Of a DNA stretch of 64,000 nt, positions 26,922 through 37,300 are shown in pieces (position 1 is the first letter of the stretch; the number at the start of each line of letters is the position of its first letter). This DNA is from Chitinophagaceae bacterium. GTDB taxonomy: Bacteria > Bacteroidota > Bacteroidia > Chitinophagales > Chitinophagaceae. The notes below the pieces were generated by a model that saw nothing but the letters and a program-made list of their open reading frames with translations, searched no databases and was not told the origin of the DNA. Location of the stretch: positions 16,351-80,350 of the forward strand of contig JAQBNL010000088.1 in assembly GCA_028288585.1 (NCBI GenBank). The letters are read 5' to 3'. A program made the translations under genes and the position numbers.

Positions 26922-28598
26922 TTATTCAAAAAGTTCCAGTTTATTTTTAGGCCTCCTTTTATCTAACCAAACAAATTTCTTAAGGTACTTCTGATCCTGT
27001 GGTATCCGGCGCATAGGATATAATTTACCATGTACATCATTTAAAAATTTAACCTTGTCCAGTTGCTGCTTTATAAAATACATATCTATTACAGAACCGT
27101 CAGCATGGTTCATGCCACTGAAAGCGCTGTCCTGATCCTGGACAAAATAAATACTTTCGGCAGGTGAGCCCTTAACTCTTACATAATCAATAACACCCTT
27201 TTTAAAATACCCATTAATTGTTTTGCCGGCAACCTGGTTATAAAATTCAGAATTTATTTTATTGATCATTATACCGTTTTCAAAAACATATACCCGTTCT
27301 GCTTTTTTATTTTTGGTGTATAAAAAAATAGTATCTCCTGTAACCTGGCTTTTACCGCTCCAGATAACAGGATCATAAAACAGCCTGAATGTAGAATCAG
27401 CTCCTGAATAAAACAAGCTGTCACTTACGGCCTGCAAAGAATCATTAAAAATTTTTACATTATGATAGGCGAGAAAATATCTTATTGAAGTATCAGCCTT
27501 ATCAGCATTAATAATTTTGGTTTGTTTGAGTTGCACTCCGGAAGAATTTTTTTTTGCTATAATTCTCCTGGTTGAATCTACCTCTTTACTTATACCTGAT
27601 GAATCGCTGATATAGATTCCATCATTAATATTTTTTGTGTACCCTGAGAACAATGTATCGCCTGAAACATATGTTGTGTCTTTATCCTGCCAGATTATTA
27701 ATACAGGTTTTTTTGTAGCCAGAAAAGAGTTATTTTTTTTACTGTAAAAAACCTGGTTGCCGGTAATTATAAATTTATTTGCAGAATCCTTAATTATTGC
27801 CTGGCCTTCAAACTGGGTTTGCCCGGACTTATCATCAAACGCAATATTATTGGCAGTATAAACCCTGCCGCTGCTATCTTTTATTAATGGGCGGTTACCA
27901 AAAAAAGCGTCTCCGTTTTTTAAATCGTATGTGCCCTGGGTAGTAAATATATTTCCGTCTTTATTTTTTATAGAAGTAGGCCCGATAAAAATTAACTTTT
28001 GTGTTAGCGTATTATATAAAAGTGAGTCTGCTTTTATCCTGCTTTTTGGATCCACAACATCAACCTTATTTATAAAATAAATATCCTTTGTGTCTTCATA
28101 ATAAATTCCCTGTGTACTGGTAAGTACTGTTTTACCACTTACTACTTTACCGCCGTTATTGTATTTGCCTATGCCGGTGGTTAAATTATATTCCAGTTCC
28201 GGTGTGGTGAGTGTTGACTTTTTATCGGTTAATGTTACGTTTCTTTTTAAATAAGCAATTCTTTCATTGCCTAAATATTTTATGTACTGGGATGATGTAA
28301 AGACACTGTCGCCCTGGTTTATATGCACATTGCCAAAAGCCTCCATTGTATTTAATCTTCTATTAATAATAGCGCTGTCGCAGGTGAATTTGGTTGTGCC
28401 TTCGTGAATAATTACATTACCTGCTATGGTTTCTATCTTGGTAAGAGAATCAATTTTTTTTTCACGCAATGTATTGCCACGAATGATCTCAATTGTTCTT
28501 AGCGTATCTGAAGGCACTACAGGAGAAACCTGTGCAAAAGAAAGGCCAGCCTTAAAAACTAAGACTAATAAATAAAAAAATTGGAGAACCTTCCTCAT
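26922..28598 (-). CDS. OstA/LptA-like lipopolysaccharide transport protein
   Basis: 558 residues with a signal peptide (LSFAQVSP). The rest is repeated short beta strands with many T, N, D residues, e.g. IAGNVIIHEGTTKFTCDSAIIN and GNVHINQGDSVFTSSQY, the jellyroll building units of LptA/OstA domains that bind LPS in the periplasm. It is much longer than E. coli LptA, as Bacteroidota OstA-like proteins are. Its ATG overlaps the stop of the MCE gene by four bases, and lptD lies close by divergently, so an LPS-transport role is well supported. Confidence 0.85.
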   Translation of the reverse strand: MRKVLQFFYLLVLVFKAGLSFAQVSPVVPSDTLRTIEIIRGNTLREKKIDSLTKIETIAGNVIIHEGTTKFTCDSAIINRRLNTMEAFGNVHINQGDSVFTSSQYIKYLGNERIAYLKRNVTLTDKKSTLTTPELEYNLTTGIGKYNNGGKVVSGKTVLTSTQGIYYEDTKDIYFINKVDVVDPKSRIKADSLLYNTLTQKLIFIGPTSIKNKDGNIFTTQGTYDLKNGDAFFGNRPLIKDSSGRVYTANNIAFDDKSGQTQFEGQAIIKDSANKFIITGNQVFYSKKNNSFLATKKPVLIIWQDKDTTYVSGDTLFSGYTKNINDGIYISDSSGISKEVDSTRRIIAKKNSSGVQLKQTKIINADKADTSIRYFLAYHNVKIFNDSLQAVSDSLFYSGADSTFRLFYDPVIWSGKSQVTGDTIFLYTKNKKAERVYVFENGIMINKINSEFYNQVAGKTINGYFKKGVIDYVRVKGSPAESIYFVQDQDSAFSGMNHADGSVIDMYFIKQQLDKVKFLNDVHGKLYPMRRIPQDQKYLKKFVWLDKRRPKNKLELFE

Positions 28599-29611
28599 TT
28601 TGTTTTTTCAGGAAGTTTTAGGGTATCATCTATCAGGGGTGCAGTAATATAATTTCCTTTATCCTTTTTACTAAATACAGATATTGTAAGATATCTTTTA
28701 GGGTGTACCCGGATATCGTCTAACAAAATATTTATTTTATTGCTGGTTGCCGAAAGATTATCGTACAGTTTGGTATCATTTAGTAATAAGCCCAGGGAGC
28801 CGCTATTGCTGTTTATTTTAGCTATGCCTGACTTTAATTGATTGGCTGCGCTATCTAATGTATTTAATGTTTTCTGCAGGTTAATATTAGCCAGGTTGTT
28901 GCTTGCTTTTTCCGCATTGCCCAAAATATTATTAAGCTTGCTATTATTGCCATTAAGATTTGCAGTAAATGCATTTACGTTATTCAGTGAATTTGACAAT
29001 GCTCCTGTTTGAGGATTTAAAAGGGTTTGCAAAGAAGCTGCCGAAACTGTAAAGGATGCTGTAACTGTATTTAAATTTTCTATAACACCTTTAATATTAT
29101 TTTTTGTAGTGGGATCAAATACACCTGTTACAATGTGTAAAACAGAATCGAGTGACTTAACTGCATTTCTAACTTCGTACAAAACAGGATTTATCATTTT
29201 TAATGCTTCATCAAAAGCCCCGCCGCTAAGCGTGGTTAATAAAGTATCGCCTGTTTTTAAATAAGTACCTGCATTGCCTAATTTTATTTCTAAAGAAACA
29301 CTGCCTAATAAACTGGGATTAATTACTGCCAGTGAATTACTCGGAATTAAAACATCCTTTGTAAGCTCTACTGTTACCACAATTCTTTTTAGCAGCTTGC
29401 CGCCATCAAGATCAGCAATATGCCCTATCTGGAGCCCGTTAATTACAACAGGATTTGATTTACCAAGCCCTTGTATATCTTCAAAAACAGCGTAAACAAA
29501 TTTCTCTTTTTTAAAAAAGCTTTTCCCTTTAAGAAAATTGAAGCCTAATATCAGCAATAGAATACCTACAACAGCACGAGCTCCTATTTTTGTTTCATTA
29601 TTAATTTTCAT
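28595..29611 (-). CDS. MCE/MlaD family lipid-transport protein
   Basis: From ATG 29611 the product is 338 residues: one N-terminal membrane anchor (VVGILLLILGFNFLKG), a single MCE domain (residues about 38-115: VYAVFEDIQGLGKSNPVVIN, GLQIGHIADL) and a long helical region rich in Asn, Leu and Ala that should form a tube or coiled coil. MlaD-type proteins form hexameric channels carrying phospholipids between membranes. The frame extends to 29656, but the inner start places the anchor properly. No ATPase or permease of an Mla complex is nearby. Confidence 0.88.
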   Translation of the reverse strand: MKINNETKIGARAVVGILLLILGFNFLKGKSFFKKEKFVYAVFEDIQGLGKSNPVVINGLQIGHIADLDGGKLLKRIVVTVELTKDVLIPSNSLAVINPSLLGSVSLEIKLGNAGTYLKTGDTLLTTLSGGAFDEALKMINPVLYEVRNAVKSLDSVLHIVTGVFDPTTKNNIKGVIENLNTVTASFTVSAASLQTLLNPQTGALSNSLNNVNAFTANLNGNNSKLNNILGNAEKASNNLANINLQKTLNTLDSAANQLKSGIAKINSNSGSLGLLLNDTKLYDNLSATSNKINILLDDIRVHPKRYLTISVFSKKDKGNYITAPLIDDTLKLPEKTK

Positions 29612-29740
29612 AAATTTTTTTTTGGTTGATTCCCCACTTTCGGATTGAATCAACACCTACTATACTATATACGAAAATAGTAAAAGTTTGATTGGCAGAA
29701 GTTACGATTAATTTACGTTTTGAATGAATCTAAAAAGTGA

Positions 29741-30721
29741 TCAATAATTATTGGAAGTAGTATTTTCAGGTTGTCCTAAAATCTTGGGATTCTCTACCTG
29801 GTCTTTATATTTTTTTATTGCCTTTGCAATAGCCTCCGCTATTTCCTGTTGCCCTTTTTCGCTGTTCAGATAACGTTCATCTTCATAGTTTGCAATAAAC
29901 CCTGTTTCTATTAAAACAGCAGGCATCTGCGTTGCCGATAAAACTCTTATCCCTTTCTCTCTTTGCCATACACCAAGATTTTCCCTGCCCATATTGGTTA
30001 TTTCATCCTGTATAAGAGAACCTAATTTATAGCTTTTTTTAAAATAATTTTGTGTGTAGAGCAGTGCATTTGCCTTCCACTCCGGGCTGTCATAATTGAT
30101 ATTTAAAGTGCTGTCATCATTGTCAGTCGTAAAAAGATTATCACTATTCTGCATGGCCTTTATCTTATCATTTGTTTTGTTGGCAGCAAATATTAAAGTG
30201 CTTGTGCCTTTACGCTGTGTAGGGATTTTGAAATATTGCCTGACAGGAACTTCCCGTTGATGAGGTGTTACAATTTTTTTCTTCTTTTTTCCTTTGCCAA
30301 CGTACCGGGTTGTGGTATACGTTTCTGTTTTATAGCCAATAATCCTTGAGCCGGTTTTCAGAGCAACAGCATCTGCATGAATACATACAAAAAGATCCCC
30401 ATGATTATCATTTGCAAACTGTGCTTTCTTATTTACATCATCAAAAACATCTGTGGTTCTGGTGGGTATTATTTTTACTCCTGGTAATTCTTTTTTTAAT
30501 TCGGCAACTAGCTTAAGTGATATAGCCAGGGTTATATTTTTTTCGAGTGAACCTAATGTTCCTTCATATTCCCCATGAGCCCCGGCATCTGTTCCGCCAT
30601 GACCTGGATCTACAATAATTGTCCTGATTTTTTTTGGAACCTGAGCCGAAGTATTTAAACAGAAAAATAACAATACAAAAGCAGCTAATGAAGTAATACA
30701 GGACTCTTTTATTTTCATCAT
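29741..30721 (-). CDS. N-acetylmuramoyl-L-alanine amidase
   Basis: 326 residues with a signal peptide (LNTSAQ). The catalytic amidase_3 domain has zinc ligands in VDPGHGGTDAG (His41), KNITLAISLK with Glu60 just before, and VCIHADAV; the catalytic Glu lies in VLIETGFIANYEDERYL. It cleaves the amide between muramic acid and the stem peptide in the periplasm. An insertion with a Lys-rich stretch (GKGKKKKKI) lies between ligands, common in Bacteroidota members. Divergent from lptD. Confidence 0.92.
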   Translation of the reverse strand: MMKIKESCITSLAAFVLLFFCLNTSAQVPKKIRTIIVDPGHGGTDAGAHGEYEGTLGSLEKNITLAISLKLVAELKKELPGVKIIPTRTTDVFDDVNKKAQFANDNHGDLFVCIHADAVALKTGSRIIGYKTETYTTTRYVGKGKKKKKIVTPHQREVPVRQYFKIPTQRKGTSTLIFAANKTNDKIKAMQNSDNLFTTDNDDSTLNINYDSPEWKANALLYTQNYFKKSYKLGSLIQDEITNMGRENLGVWQREKGIRVLSATQMPAVLIETGFIANYEDERYLNSEKGQQEIAEAIAKAIKKYKDQVENPKILGQPENTTSNNY

Positions 30722-30794
30722 TGGATATTAATATTTTTTTAAAGCATTAGTTAGTTAATGTTCAATCTTCACATTATATTAATCGTATTATAAC

Positions 30795-30802
30795 TATTTT
30801 TG
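30795..30802 (+). promoter_or_regulatory. -7 box for lptD
   Basis: TATTTTTG matches TAnnTTTG and ends only 10 bases before ATG 30813, so the transcript would have almost no leader. No clear TTG lies at the -33 position. Confidence 0.4.
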
Positions 30803-30812
30803 TTTTACTGCT

Positions 30813-33575
30813 ATGAACAACGCAAGCAAAGTTAGCTCAAAATATAAATTAGTATCGTTTGTAGCGCTTGCATTTATCATATTTACTGTTCAAAGTAAGG
30901 ATAAACTTCATCTGCCGGGCTCATTTCACAATAATTTAACTGCTGTACAGGATACAACAAAGCCCCGCAAAAAATTTACGCTTCCTGATACAGCTCCTGC
31001 AAATACTGATACAGTTCCCACAGGAAATAAAATTATAAGAAATGATACAACTATTTTAATTGAAAGAAAAGATACCATTGATTTTAAAATTTCTAAAGAT
31101 TCGTTAGATGCCGTAGTAGAATACAATGCTGATGATTCAATGATATTAGATGTGCCTTCAAAAAAAATTACTTTGTATGGGAAGAAAACTGCTACACAAT
31201 ACAAGGATAATAATTTAACGGCGCCTATTATTGAATTTGACCAGGCTACCGGCAATATTATAGCATCAATAAAAAGAGACAGTAGTGGTAAAGTAATTGC
31301 ATTGCCCACATTTACCCAGGCTGATTTTAAATCGCAAAGTGATTCCATACGGTTCAATATGAAAAGCGGGAAAGGAATTACAAAAAGCACTTATACCCAG
31401 CAGGGCGAAATGTATGTGTATGGCGAAACAATTAAAAAAATTAATGCCGATGTTTTTTATGCAAAGCGTGCAAGAATTACCACCTGCGATCTTGATACGC
31501 CCCATTTTGCTTTTGTTAGCAACAGGATAAAGTTCATAAGTAAAAAACTTGCCATTACAGGCCCCGTTCATCCTGAGTTTGAAGGGGTGCCTATACCGAT
31601 ATATTTGCCATTTGGAATTTACCCGTTAAGCCAGGGCAGGCATTCAGGTTTTTTAATGCCCTCCTTTTCCAGCAATCAACAATTAGGTCTTGGATTGGAA
31701 GGACTGGGTTATTATAAAGTGCTGAGTGATTATTGGGATGTAATTGTAAGAGGAAATCTTTATTCGTATGGCGGGTGGACATTGAATATTAATCCGAAGT
31801 ACACAAAAAAATATCGCTACAACGGCAATCTTTCACTCAACGTTCAGGAGTTTAAACAAAACTTTAAAGGCGATCCTGATTATTCAAAAAACAGGAGTTA
31901 CAATGTTCAATGGAGCCATAACGTAGATAGCAAAGCCAGGCCTGGTGTAAGTTTTAGTGCGAATGTAAATGCCGGCAGCAGCAGTTATAACAGGTATGTT
32001 CCCAATAATCCTTATAAAAATTTCAGCAACCAGCTTAGCTCTTCTATTACTTATTCAAAAAATGGCACACTGGAAGGCCTTGGTGAAGGATGGAAAGACA
32101 AGCCTTATAATTTAACCATATCTGCAAACCATAATCAAAACACCAATCAAAAACTTATTAATGTTAACCTGCCTGATGTTGCTTTTAATTTAAGCACATT
32201 ATATCCTTTTAGAAAAAGAGAAGCCGTTGGTACACCAAAGTGGTACGAAAACCTGGGAATTGGTTATAACGGAAACGCAAAAAGCCTGTTCTCTTTTTAT
32301 GATACCACTTCAAATATTTTCCGGCATATACTCGATACTTTCCAATGGGGGGCACACCATTCAATTCCGATATCACTTTCATTACCGCCAGTTGGCGCTT
32401 TTCAGTTTGCTCCATCCATCAGTTATGATGAAACCTGGTATCAAAGAAAATTTATCAGAAGATGGGATTCAACAAAAAATAAAGTAGATACAACTATGAC
32501 AAGAGGATTATATACGGCAAGGCAAATGAGCTTTGGTATGGGAGTATCAACCAGGATATTCGGCATGTTCACTTCTAAAAATAAAGATGCTAAAATACAG
32601 GCTATACGCCACGAGATGACGCCATCGTTAAGCTTCAATTACAATCCTGATCTTAACGGCAAAAATTATTATATCACACAGATAGATACTTTTAAAAATA
32701 AAGGACAGTTCTCCGTGTTTGAAGGAAATGTTTTTGGTCCTTATGGCTCCGGAAAATTTGGTGGTTTAAGTTTTGGAATTGATAATAACCTGCAGATGAA
32801 AGTGCGTAATAAAAAAGATACCGGGGAAAATGCCATAAAAAAAATTATGCTGATTGATGGATTGAGTATAAATGGAAATTATAACCTGGTAGCAGATTCA
32901 TTTGCGCTTAGCAATTTTACCGTAAATGCCCACAGCTCATTATTTAATAGTAAACTTAATATAACTGCAGGGGCAAACATAGACCCCTACGATGTTGACG
33001 CCTCCGGCAGACGGTTAAAAACTTTACTCTGGAAAAGAAAACCTTTATCATTTGGCAGGCTGGTGAATGGAAATGTTTCTTTATCAACCCAGTTTAGAGG
33101 AGGGGATAAAACAAAAAAGGCATCCAATCAGCCGCAGGCCAGGACAAATGATTATCCGGCCGGATATTCAAGTGATGAATATCAAAATGAGTTGGCGTAT
33201 ATAAGAAATAACCCCGGTGAATATGCTGACTTTAATATTCCATGGTCAGTTAATTTTTCGTATGCACTCCGGTTCGATAAGGTTTTTAAATCTGATTACA
33301 GCGGCTTTGAAAATCAGTTTAACCAGGATGTTACTTTTAGCGGCACTTTAAACCTTACTCCTAAGTGGCAAATGGGAATAAACAGTTTTTATAATATTAC
33401 ACAGCACAGCCTGGGAATGATTGCCGTTTCAATTTCACGAGAAATGCATTGCTGGCAAATGGCTATTAATCTATCCCCTGTGGGCTTAACCAGGTTTTAC
33501 AGCATTACCATAAGCCCTAAATCGGGATTACTACGAGATTTGCGAATAAACCGTACAAGATCTTTTTATGATTGA
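30813..33575 (+). CDS. lptD: LptD-like LPS assembly outer-membrane protein
   Basis: 920 residues. An N-terminal OstA-like jellyroll region (DDSMILDVPSKKITLYGKKT and similar strands) is followed by a segment with THCDLD-like spacing (RITTCDLDTPHFAF), then a long beta-barrel (GRHSGFLMPSFSSNQQLGLG, then many alternating strands) ending in an aromatic-terminated strand (RTRSFYD). In Bacteroidota these proteins insert LPS into the outer leaflet. The amidase, MCE and OstA genes run the other way from the same intergenic region. Only part of the usual cysteine set is seen, so disulfide control may differ from E. coli. Confidence 0.88.
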   Translation: MNNASKVSSKYKLVSFVALAFIIFTVQSKDKLHLPGSFHNNLTAVQDTTKPRKKFTLPDTAPANTDTVPTGNKIIRNDTTILIERKDTIDFKISKDSLDAVVEYNADDSMILDVPSKKITLYGKKTATQYKDNNLTAPIIEFDQATGNIIASIKRDSSGKVIALPTFTQADFKSQSDSIRFNMKSGKGITKSTYTQQGEMYVYGETIKKINADVFYAKRARITTCDLDTPHFAFVSNRIKFISKKLAITGPVHPEFEGVPIPIYLPFGIYPLSQGRHSGFLMPSFSSNQQLGLGLEGLGYYKVLSDYWDVIVRGNLYSYGGWTLNINPKYTKKYRYNGNLSLNVQEFKQNFKGDPDYSKNRSYNVQWSHNVDSKARPGVSFSANVNAGSSSYNRYVPNNPYKNFSNQLSSSITYSKNGTLEGLGEGWKDKPYNLTISANHNQNTNQKLINVNLPDVAFNLSTLYPFRKREAVGTPKWYENLGIGYNGNAKSLFSFYDTTSNIFRHILDTFQWGAHHSIPISLSLPPVGAFQFAPSISYDETWYQRKFIRRWDSTKNKVDTTMTRGLYTARQMSFGMGVSTRIFGMFTSKNKDAKIQAIRHEMTPSLSFNYNPDLNGKNYYITQIDTFKNKGQFSVFEGNVFGPYGSGKFGGLSFGIDNNLQMKVRNKKDTGENAIKKIMLIDGLSINGNYNLVADSFALSNFTVNAHSSLFNSKLNITAGANIDPYDVDASGRRLKTLLWKRKPLSFGRLVNGNVSLSTQFRGGDKTKKASNQPQARTNDYPAGYSSDEYQNELAYIRNNPGEYADFNIPWSVNFSYALRFDKVFKSDYSGFENQFNQDVTFSGTLNLTPKWQMGINSFYNITQHSLGMIAVSISREMHCWQMAINLSPVGLTRFYSITISPKSGLLRDLRINRTRSFYD

Positions 33576-33598
33576 TTTTTGATGTAGGCTGACTTGAA

Positions 33599-34363
33599 CT
33601 AGTACTTATAAAAATTCTTCATTTTAAAAAGGAACTGATCTTTCTTTCTTCTCGCAACTTCTATTTCTGTACCGTTGGAAAGAATAACTGATCCACCTTC
33701 ACCTTTCCGGTACTCTTTAATATGTAAAAGATTTATGAGGTATGATTTGTGTATTCTTACCAATCCTGAATCCTCAAGCAATTCTTCATATTCGTGAATA
33801 GGTTTTGATGTGCATATCATATTTTGATTGCGGAAAAAAAAGTTGGTATAGTTGCCTGCAGCTTCTGCATATAAAATATCATTGATCTCTACCACCTGGA
33901 ATCCCTTAAGAGAAGGAATACACAATTTCATATTCTGTAATGGCTGCCGTGTAACGTTGTGCAAAAAAGTTTCAATGTGCTTGCGTCCGGCTTTTTCTGT
34001 TATTCTTTTTCTTGCTCTTTTTACAGCCTCCACCAACAGATCATCATCAACAGGCTTTAGCAAATAATCAATTGCACTAAAATGAAATGCTTCTATCATA
34101 AATTGATTATGGGCTGTAACAAAAATCACCTCGAATTGGATATCGTCAATTTCTTTCAACATATCAAACCCTGTTTTCGCCGGCATAGAAATATCCAGGA
34201 AAATAAGATCGGGCTTCAATAAATTTATTTTCTCTGCTGCCGTGTCTGCATTACTGCATGCAGCAATAGTTGTTACATCCTGGCAATTCAATTGCAACAA
34301 CTTTTCCATCGTGTTCAAACCACGGGGTTCATCATCTACCAAAATAACACGTAACGGGCTCAT
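33599..34363 (-). CDS. LytTR response regulator
   Basis: 254 residues: a receiver domain with acidic pair D10/D11 and phosphoacceptor Asp57 (LIFLDISMP), and a Lys in FSAIDYLLKPVDD. A LytTR DNA-binding domain occupies about residues 150-250 (EAAGNYTNFFF, IHKSYLINLLHIKEYRKGEGGSVILSNGTEIEVARRKK split over strands). It is a transcriptional regulator coupled to the histidine kinase gene: the two overlap by four bases. Target genes are unknown. Confidence 0.93.
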   Translation of the reverse strand: MSPLRVILVDDEPRGLNTMEKLLQLNCQDVTTIAACSNADTAAEKINLLKPDLIFLDISMPAKTGFDMLKEIDDIQFEVIFVTAHNQFMIEAFHFSAIDYLLKPVDDDLLVEAVKRARKRITEKAGRKHIETFLHNVTRQPLQNMKLCIPSLKGFQVVEINDILYAEAAGNYTNFFFRNQNMICTSKPIHEYEELLEDSGLVRIHKSYLINLLHIKEYRKGEGGSVILSNGTEIEVARRKKDQFLFKMKNFYKY

Positions 34364-37300
34364 ATGTATGTATTTTTTACAGGTAAATAAATTGTAACCC
34401 TTGTGCCGGTATCTTTTTGAGAATACAAAGTTGACTTATCTTCAATAGTTACCTTACTATTAAAATTATATTTTTCATTTAGTAATTGTATTCTTTGCCT
34501 AATATTTTGAATTCCCAAAGAAGAGCGATTGATATCATTTTCTTTTTTCTTTACTGAAGTTTCAATACCAATTCCATCATCTTCAACAATGCAAATAAGT
34601 TCATCATTTTTTTTAAAGAAGCTGATAGTTATCTGCATTTGTTTTTGTGCAGCAACACCATGCCATATTGCGTTTTCTATAAAGGGTTGTATAAGCATTG
34701 GCGGAAGAAAAATTTCATCAGGCTCCAGTTCTTCACTCACTTCAATTGAATAAGTGAAATTATCTTTTCTGATCTGTTCCATTTCCAGGTAACGTTTAAG
34801 ATAATCTATTGTGTTTTTTAAATTGATAAAATGCCTGGTTGAATTTTCTAACGTTGTTCTTATAAGCTGTGCAAATTTGCTGAGGTAGTGAGAAGCCTGC
34901 CTGTTATCATTATTTAATATCATTTCCCTTATGCTGTTAAGGCAATTAAAAATAAAATGCGGGTTCATTTGAGAATGCAAAGCTTTCATTTCAGTTTGTG
35001 CCAGGGCACGGTCAAGATCATTCTTTTGCCGGATCTGGTTTATCCTGTATCGGTGCAGGATGTAAATAAAAGTGACCAGTAAAATAGCTATAACTGTATA
35101 AAACCATGTTGTTCTCCAAAAGGGCGGCGAAACGATGATCTCCAGTTCTTTTGTTTGAGGATTCCATTTATTATCAAATGAATAAACTTTTGCTTCCAGG
35201 ATGTAATTTCCCGGGGCAATGTTTGTTAACAGGATATTTTGTTGGGTGCCCGTTTCAATCCATGTTGAATCTTTCCTGTTTTTAAATCGATAAGCAAACC
35301 GCATATTTTCGGCATCATTGAAATTAACTGCGTTAAAAGCAATGTTTATATTATTTTGATCATACTTTAATGAAACAGAAGTTGAAGGGTAATGAATAAT
35401 GGTGTCGTTTATAATTTGTAATTCAGAAAATCTTAAAACAGGTGGCTTAGAATATGGTGTGGAAGACAAATTAATTTTAGCAATTTTATTTTCACATGCA
35501 AACCATATACTGTTTTCCGAACTGTCATAAACAAAGTGAGTAGTGGTGAGTTTCCGATCTGGCAATCCATCATCTTTTGTAAAAAGCACGGTTTTAAAAT
35601 CAGTTATGTTTAAACAGCTAATACCATTAAATGTTCCAATAAAAATTTTATCCTGAAGTAATGTAGGCGAAACAGCCAATGACTGGTCGAATAAAAAAAA
35701 ATCAGACCTTATATGAGTAATTTTTCCTGTTAACCTTGCCATCCCATCTTCATTCACTGTCGTCCAAATGTCACCATGAGAATCATTCATTACTGTATAT
35801 CCCTTCTTGCGGGATTTTTGCGTCGATAAGTGTTCTATTAAAGTATCAAATTTTTGCAGCTCAGGATCGAACCTGGCTATTGCATCACCACCCACCCATA
35901 TCCTTCCCCGGTTATCTTCCGCGAAGCTGTTTATGCTATTCACCTTTAACAAGTTATTATTTGTACTATTAAGTATTTCAAACTGTTTACGTACCTCGTT
36001 GTAAAAAATAATTTTATTAAGTTGATTACCGGCGATCCAGATATTTTTCTTTTTATCTCTGAATAATACTGCAGGCTTAAATGGTTTCTCCAGTAAATTG
36101 TATGCCATCACAATTCCGGATGTAAAATTTTTTGTGTTGATCCAGCATAATCCCGGATAAGCGGCTACCCACAAAGTATCGGGGTGTACTAAAAGAAGCG
36201 AAACAACTCCTGTCAGGTTAGTGCCGGAAAAAAAACGTATGTTCTTTATAATTTTATCTGTTTTCTTATCAATTATAAAAACTCCGTGTTTATCTGTTCC
36301 TGCAAATATTTTATTTTTTAAAACATACAGGCTGCTAATGGAAAACAGGTCTTTATCTGATGTTTCTATTGAAGATGTCTGAATTATCTGTGAAGGGCGA
36401 TTTTGCATATATAAACCACTATTCGTTCCGACCCACAACCTGTTTTGATTGTCGGAAAATAGAATGTTACATGCACGGTCACTGAAATATTTTTCCGGAG
36501 AACAGGAAATTGTTTTTGTAAGGGTGTCAATATGTAAAAGAAAAAATCCCTTGTTTCTGCAATTAACAGCCCATGTATTTTTTCCTAACAACACCGGGTT
36601 ACTTTGCCACCCTATTTCATTTTGTAATGTAAAGCATGCAGGAAATGATCTGATATTTCCATTCCTGATATCGATCATATCAAAGCTGTTTTTCTCCATA
36701 TTAAACAACAGTATATCATAAGCGGAAACAAATAAAAACAATTGCTGACTGTTTAGTTGTGGAGTTATTTTTTTAATGGCCGGGTAATAGTTTGCAACAT
36801 CAGCAATAATATTTTTTACCCTGTCATGTACCAGCAAACCTTCGCTGGTCTTCTGCATTAAATTTCCATCAGGTAACTGGAAAATAGTGCTTCCAAACAT
36901 CATCCATGAGATCCCGATATCTTTTTCTGTATATCGGTCATATCTTTTTTTTAGGCTTCCTGATGATGAAAAAATATAAAATCCTGTTTTTGTTGATACA
37001 CCATAGTTGCCTCCCCTGTCCACAGACACATACTTGCATGCATTGCTCCAGTACCGCAGTGCATCCGGCGAGGGAATATCCAGATCCTTTGTTTTAAGGG
37101 TTAAGGTATTGATGATCTGTGCCCCGTCATCTGTAGCGATCGCCAATTCATTTTTAGGCAAAAGCTTCATTGAAAAAACAGCGTTATCAGGTATTGAGTT
37201 CTTTCCGCTTGTATGCAGAAACTGCTTAAATGTGCTGCCATCAAAACGATTTAATCCACGAAGTGTGCTGATCCAGATGTTACCGTAAGCATCCTGCGTT

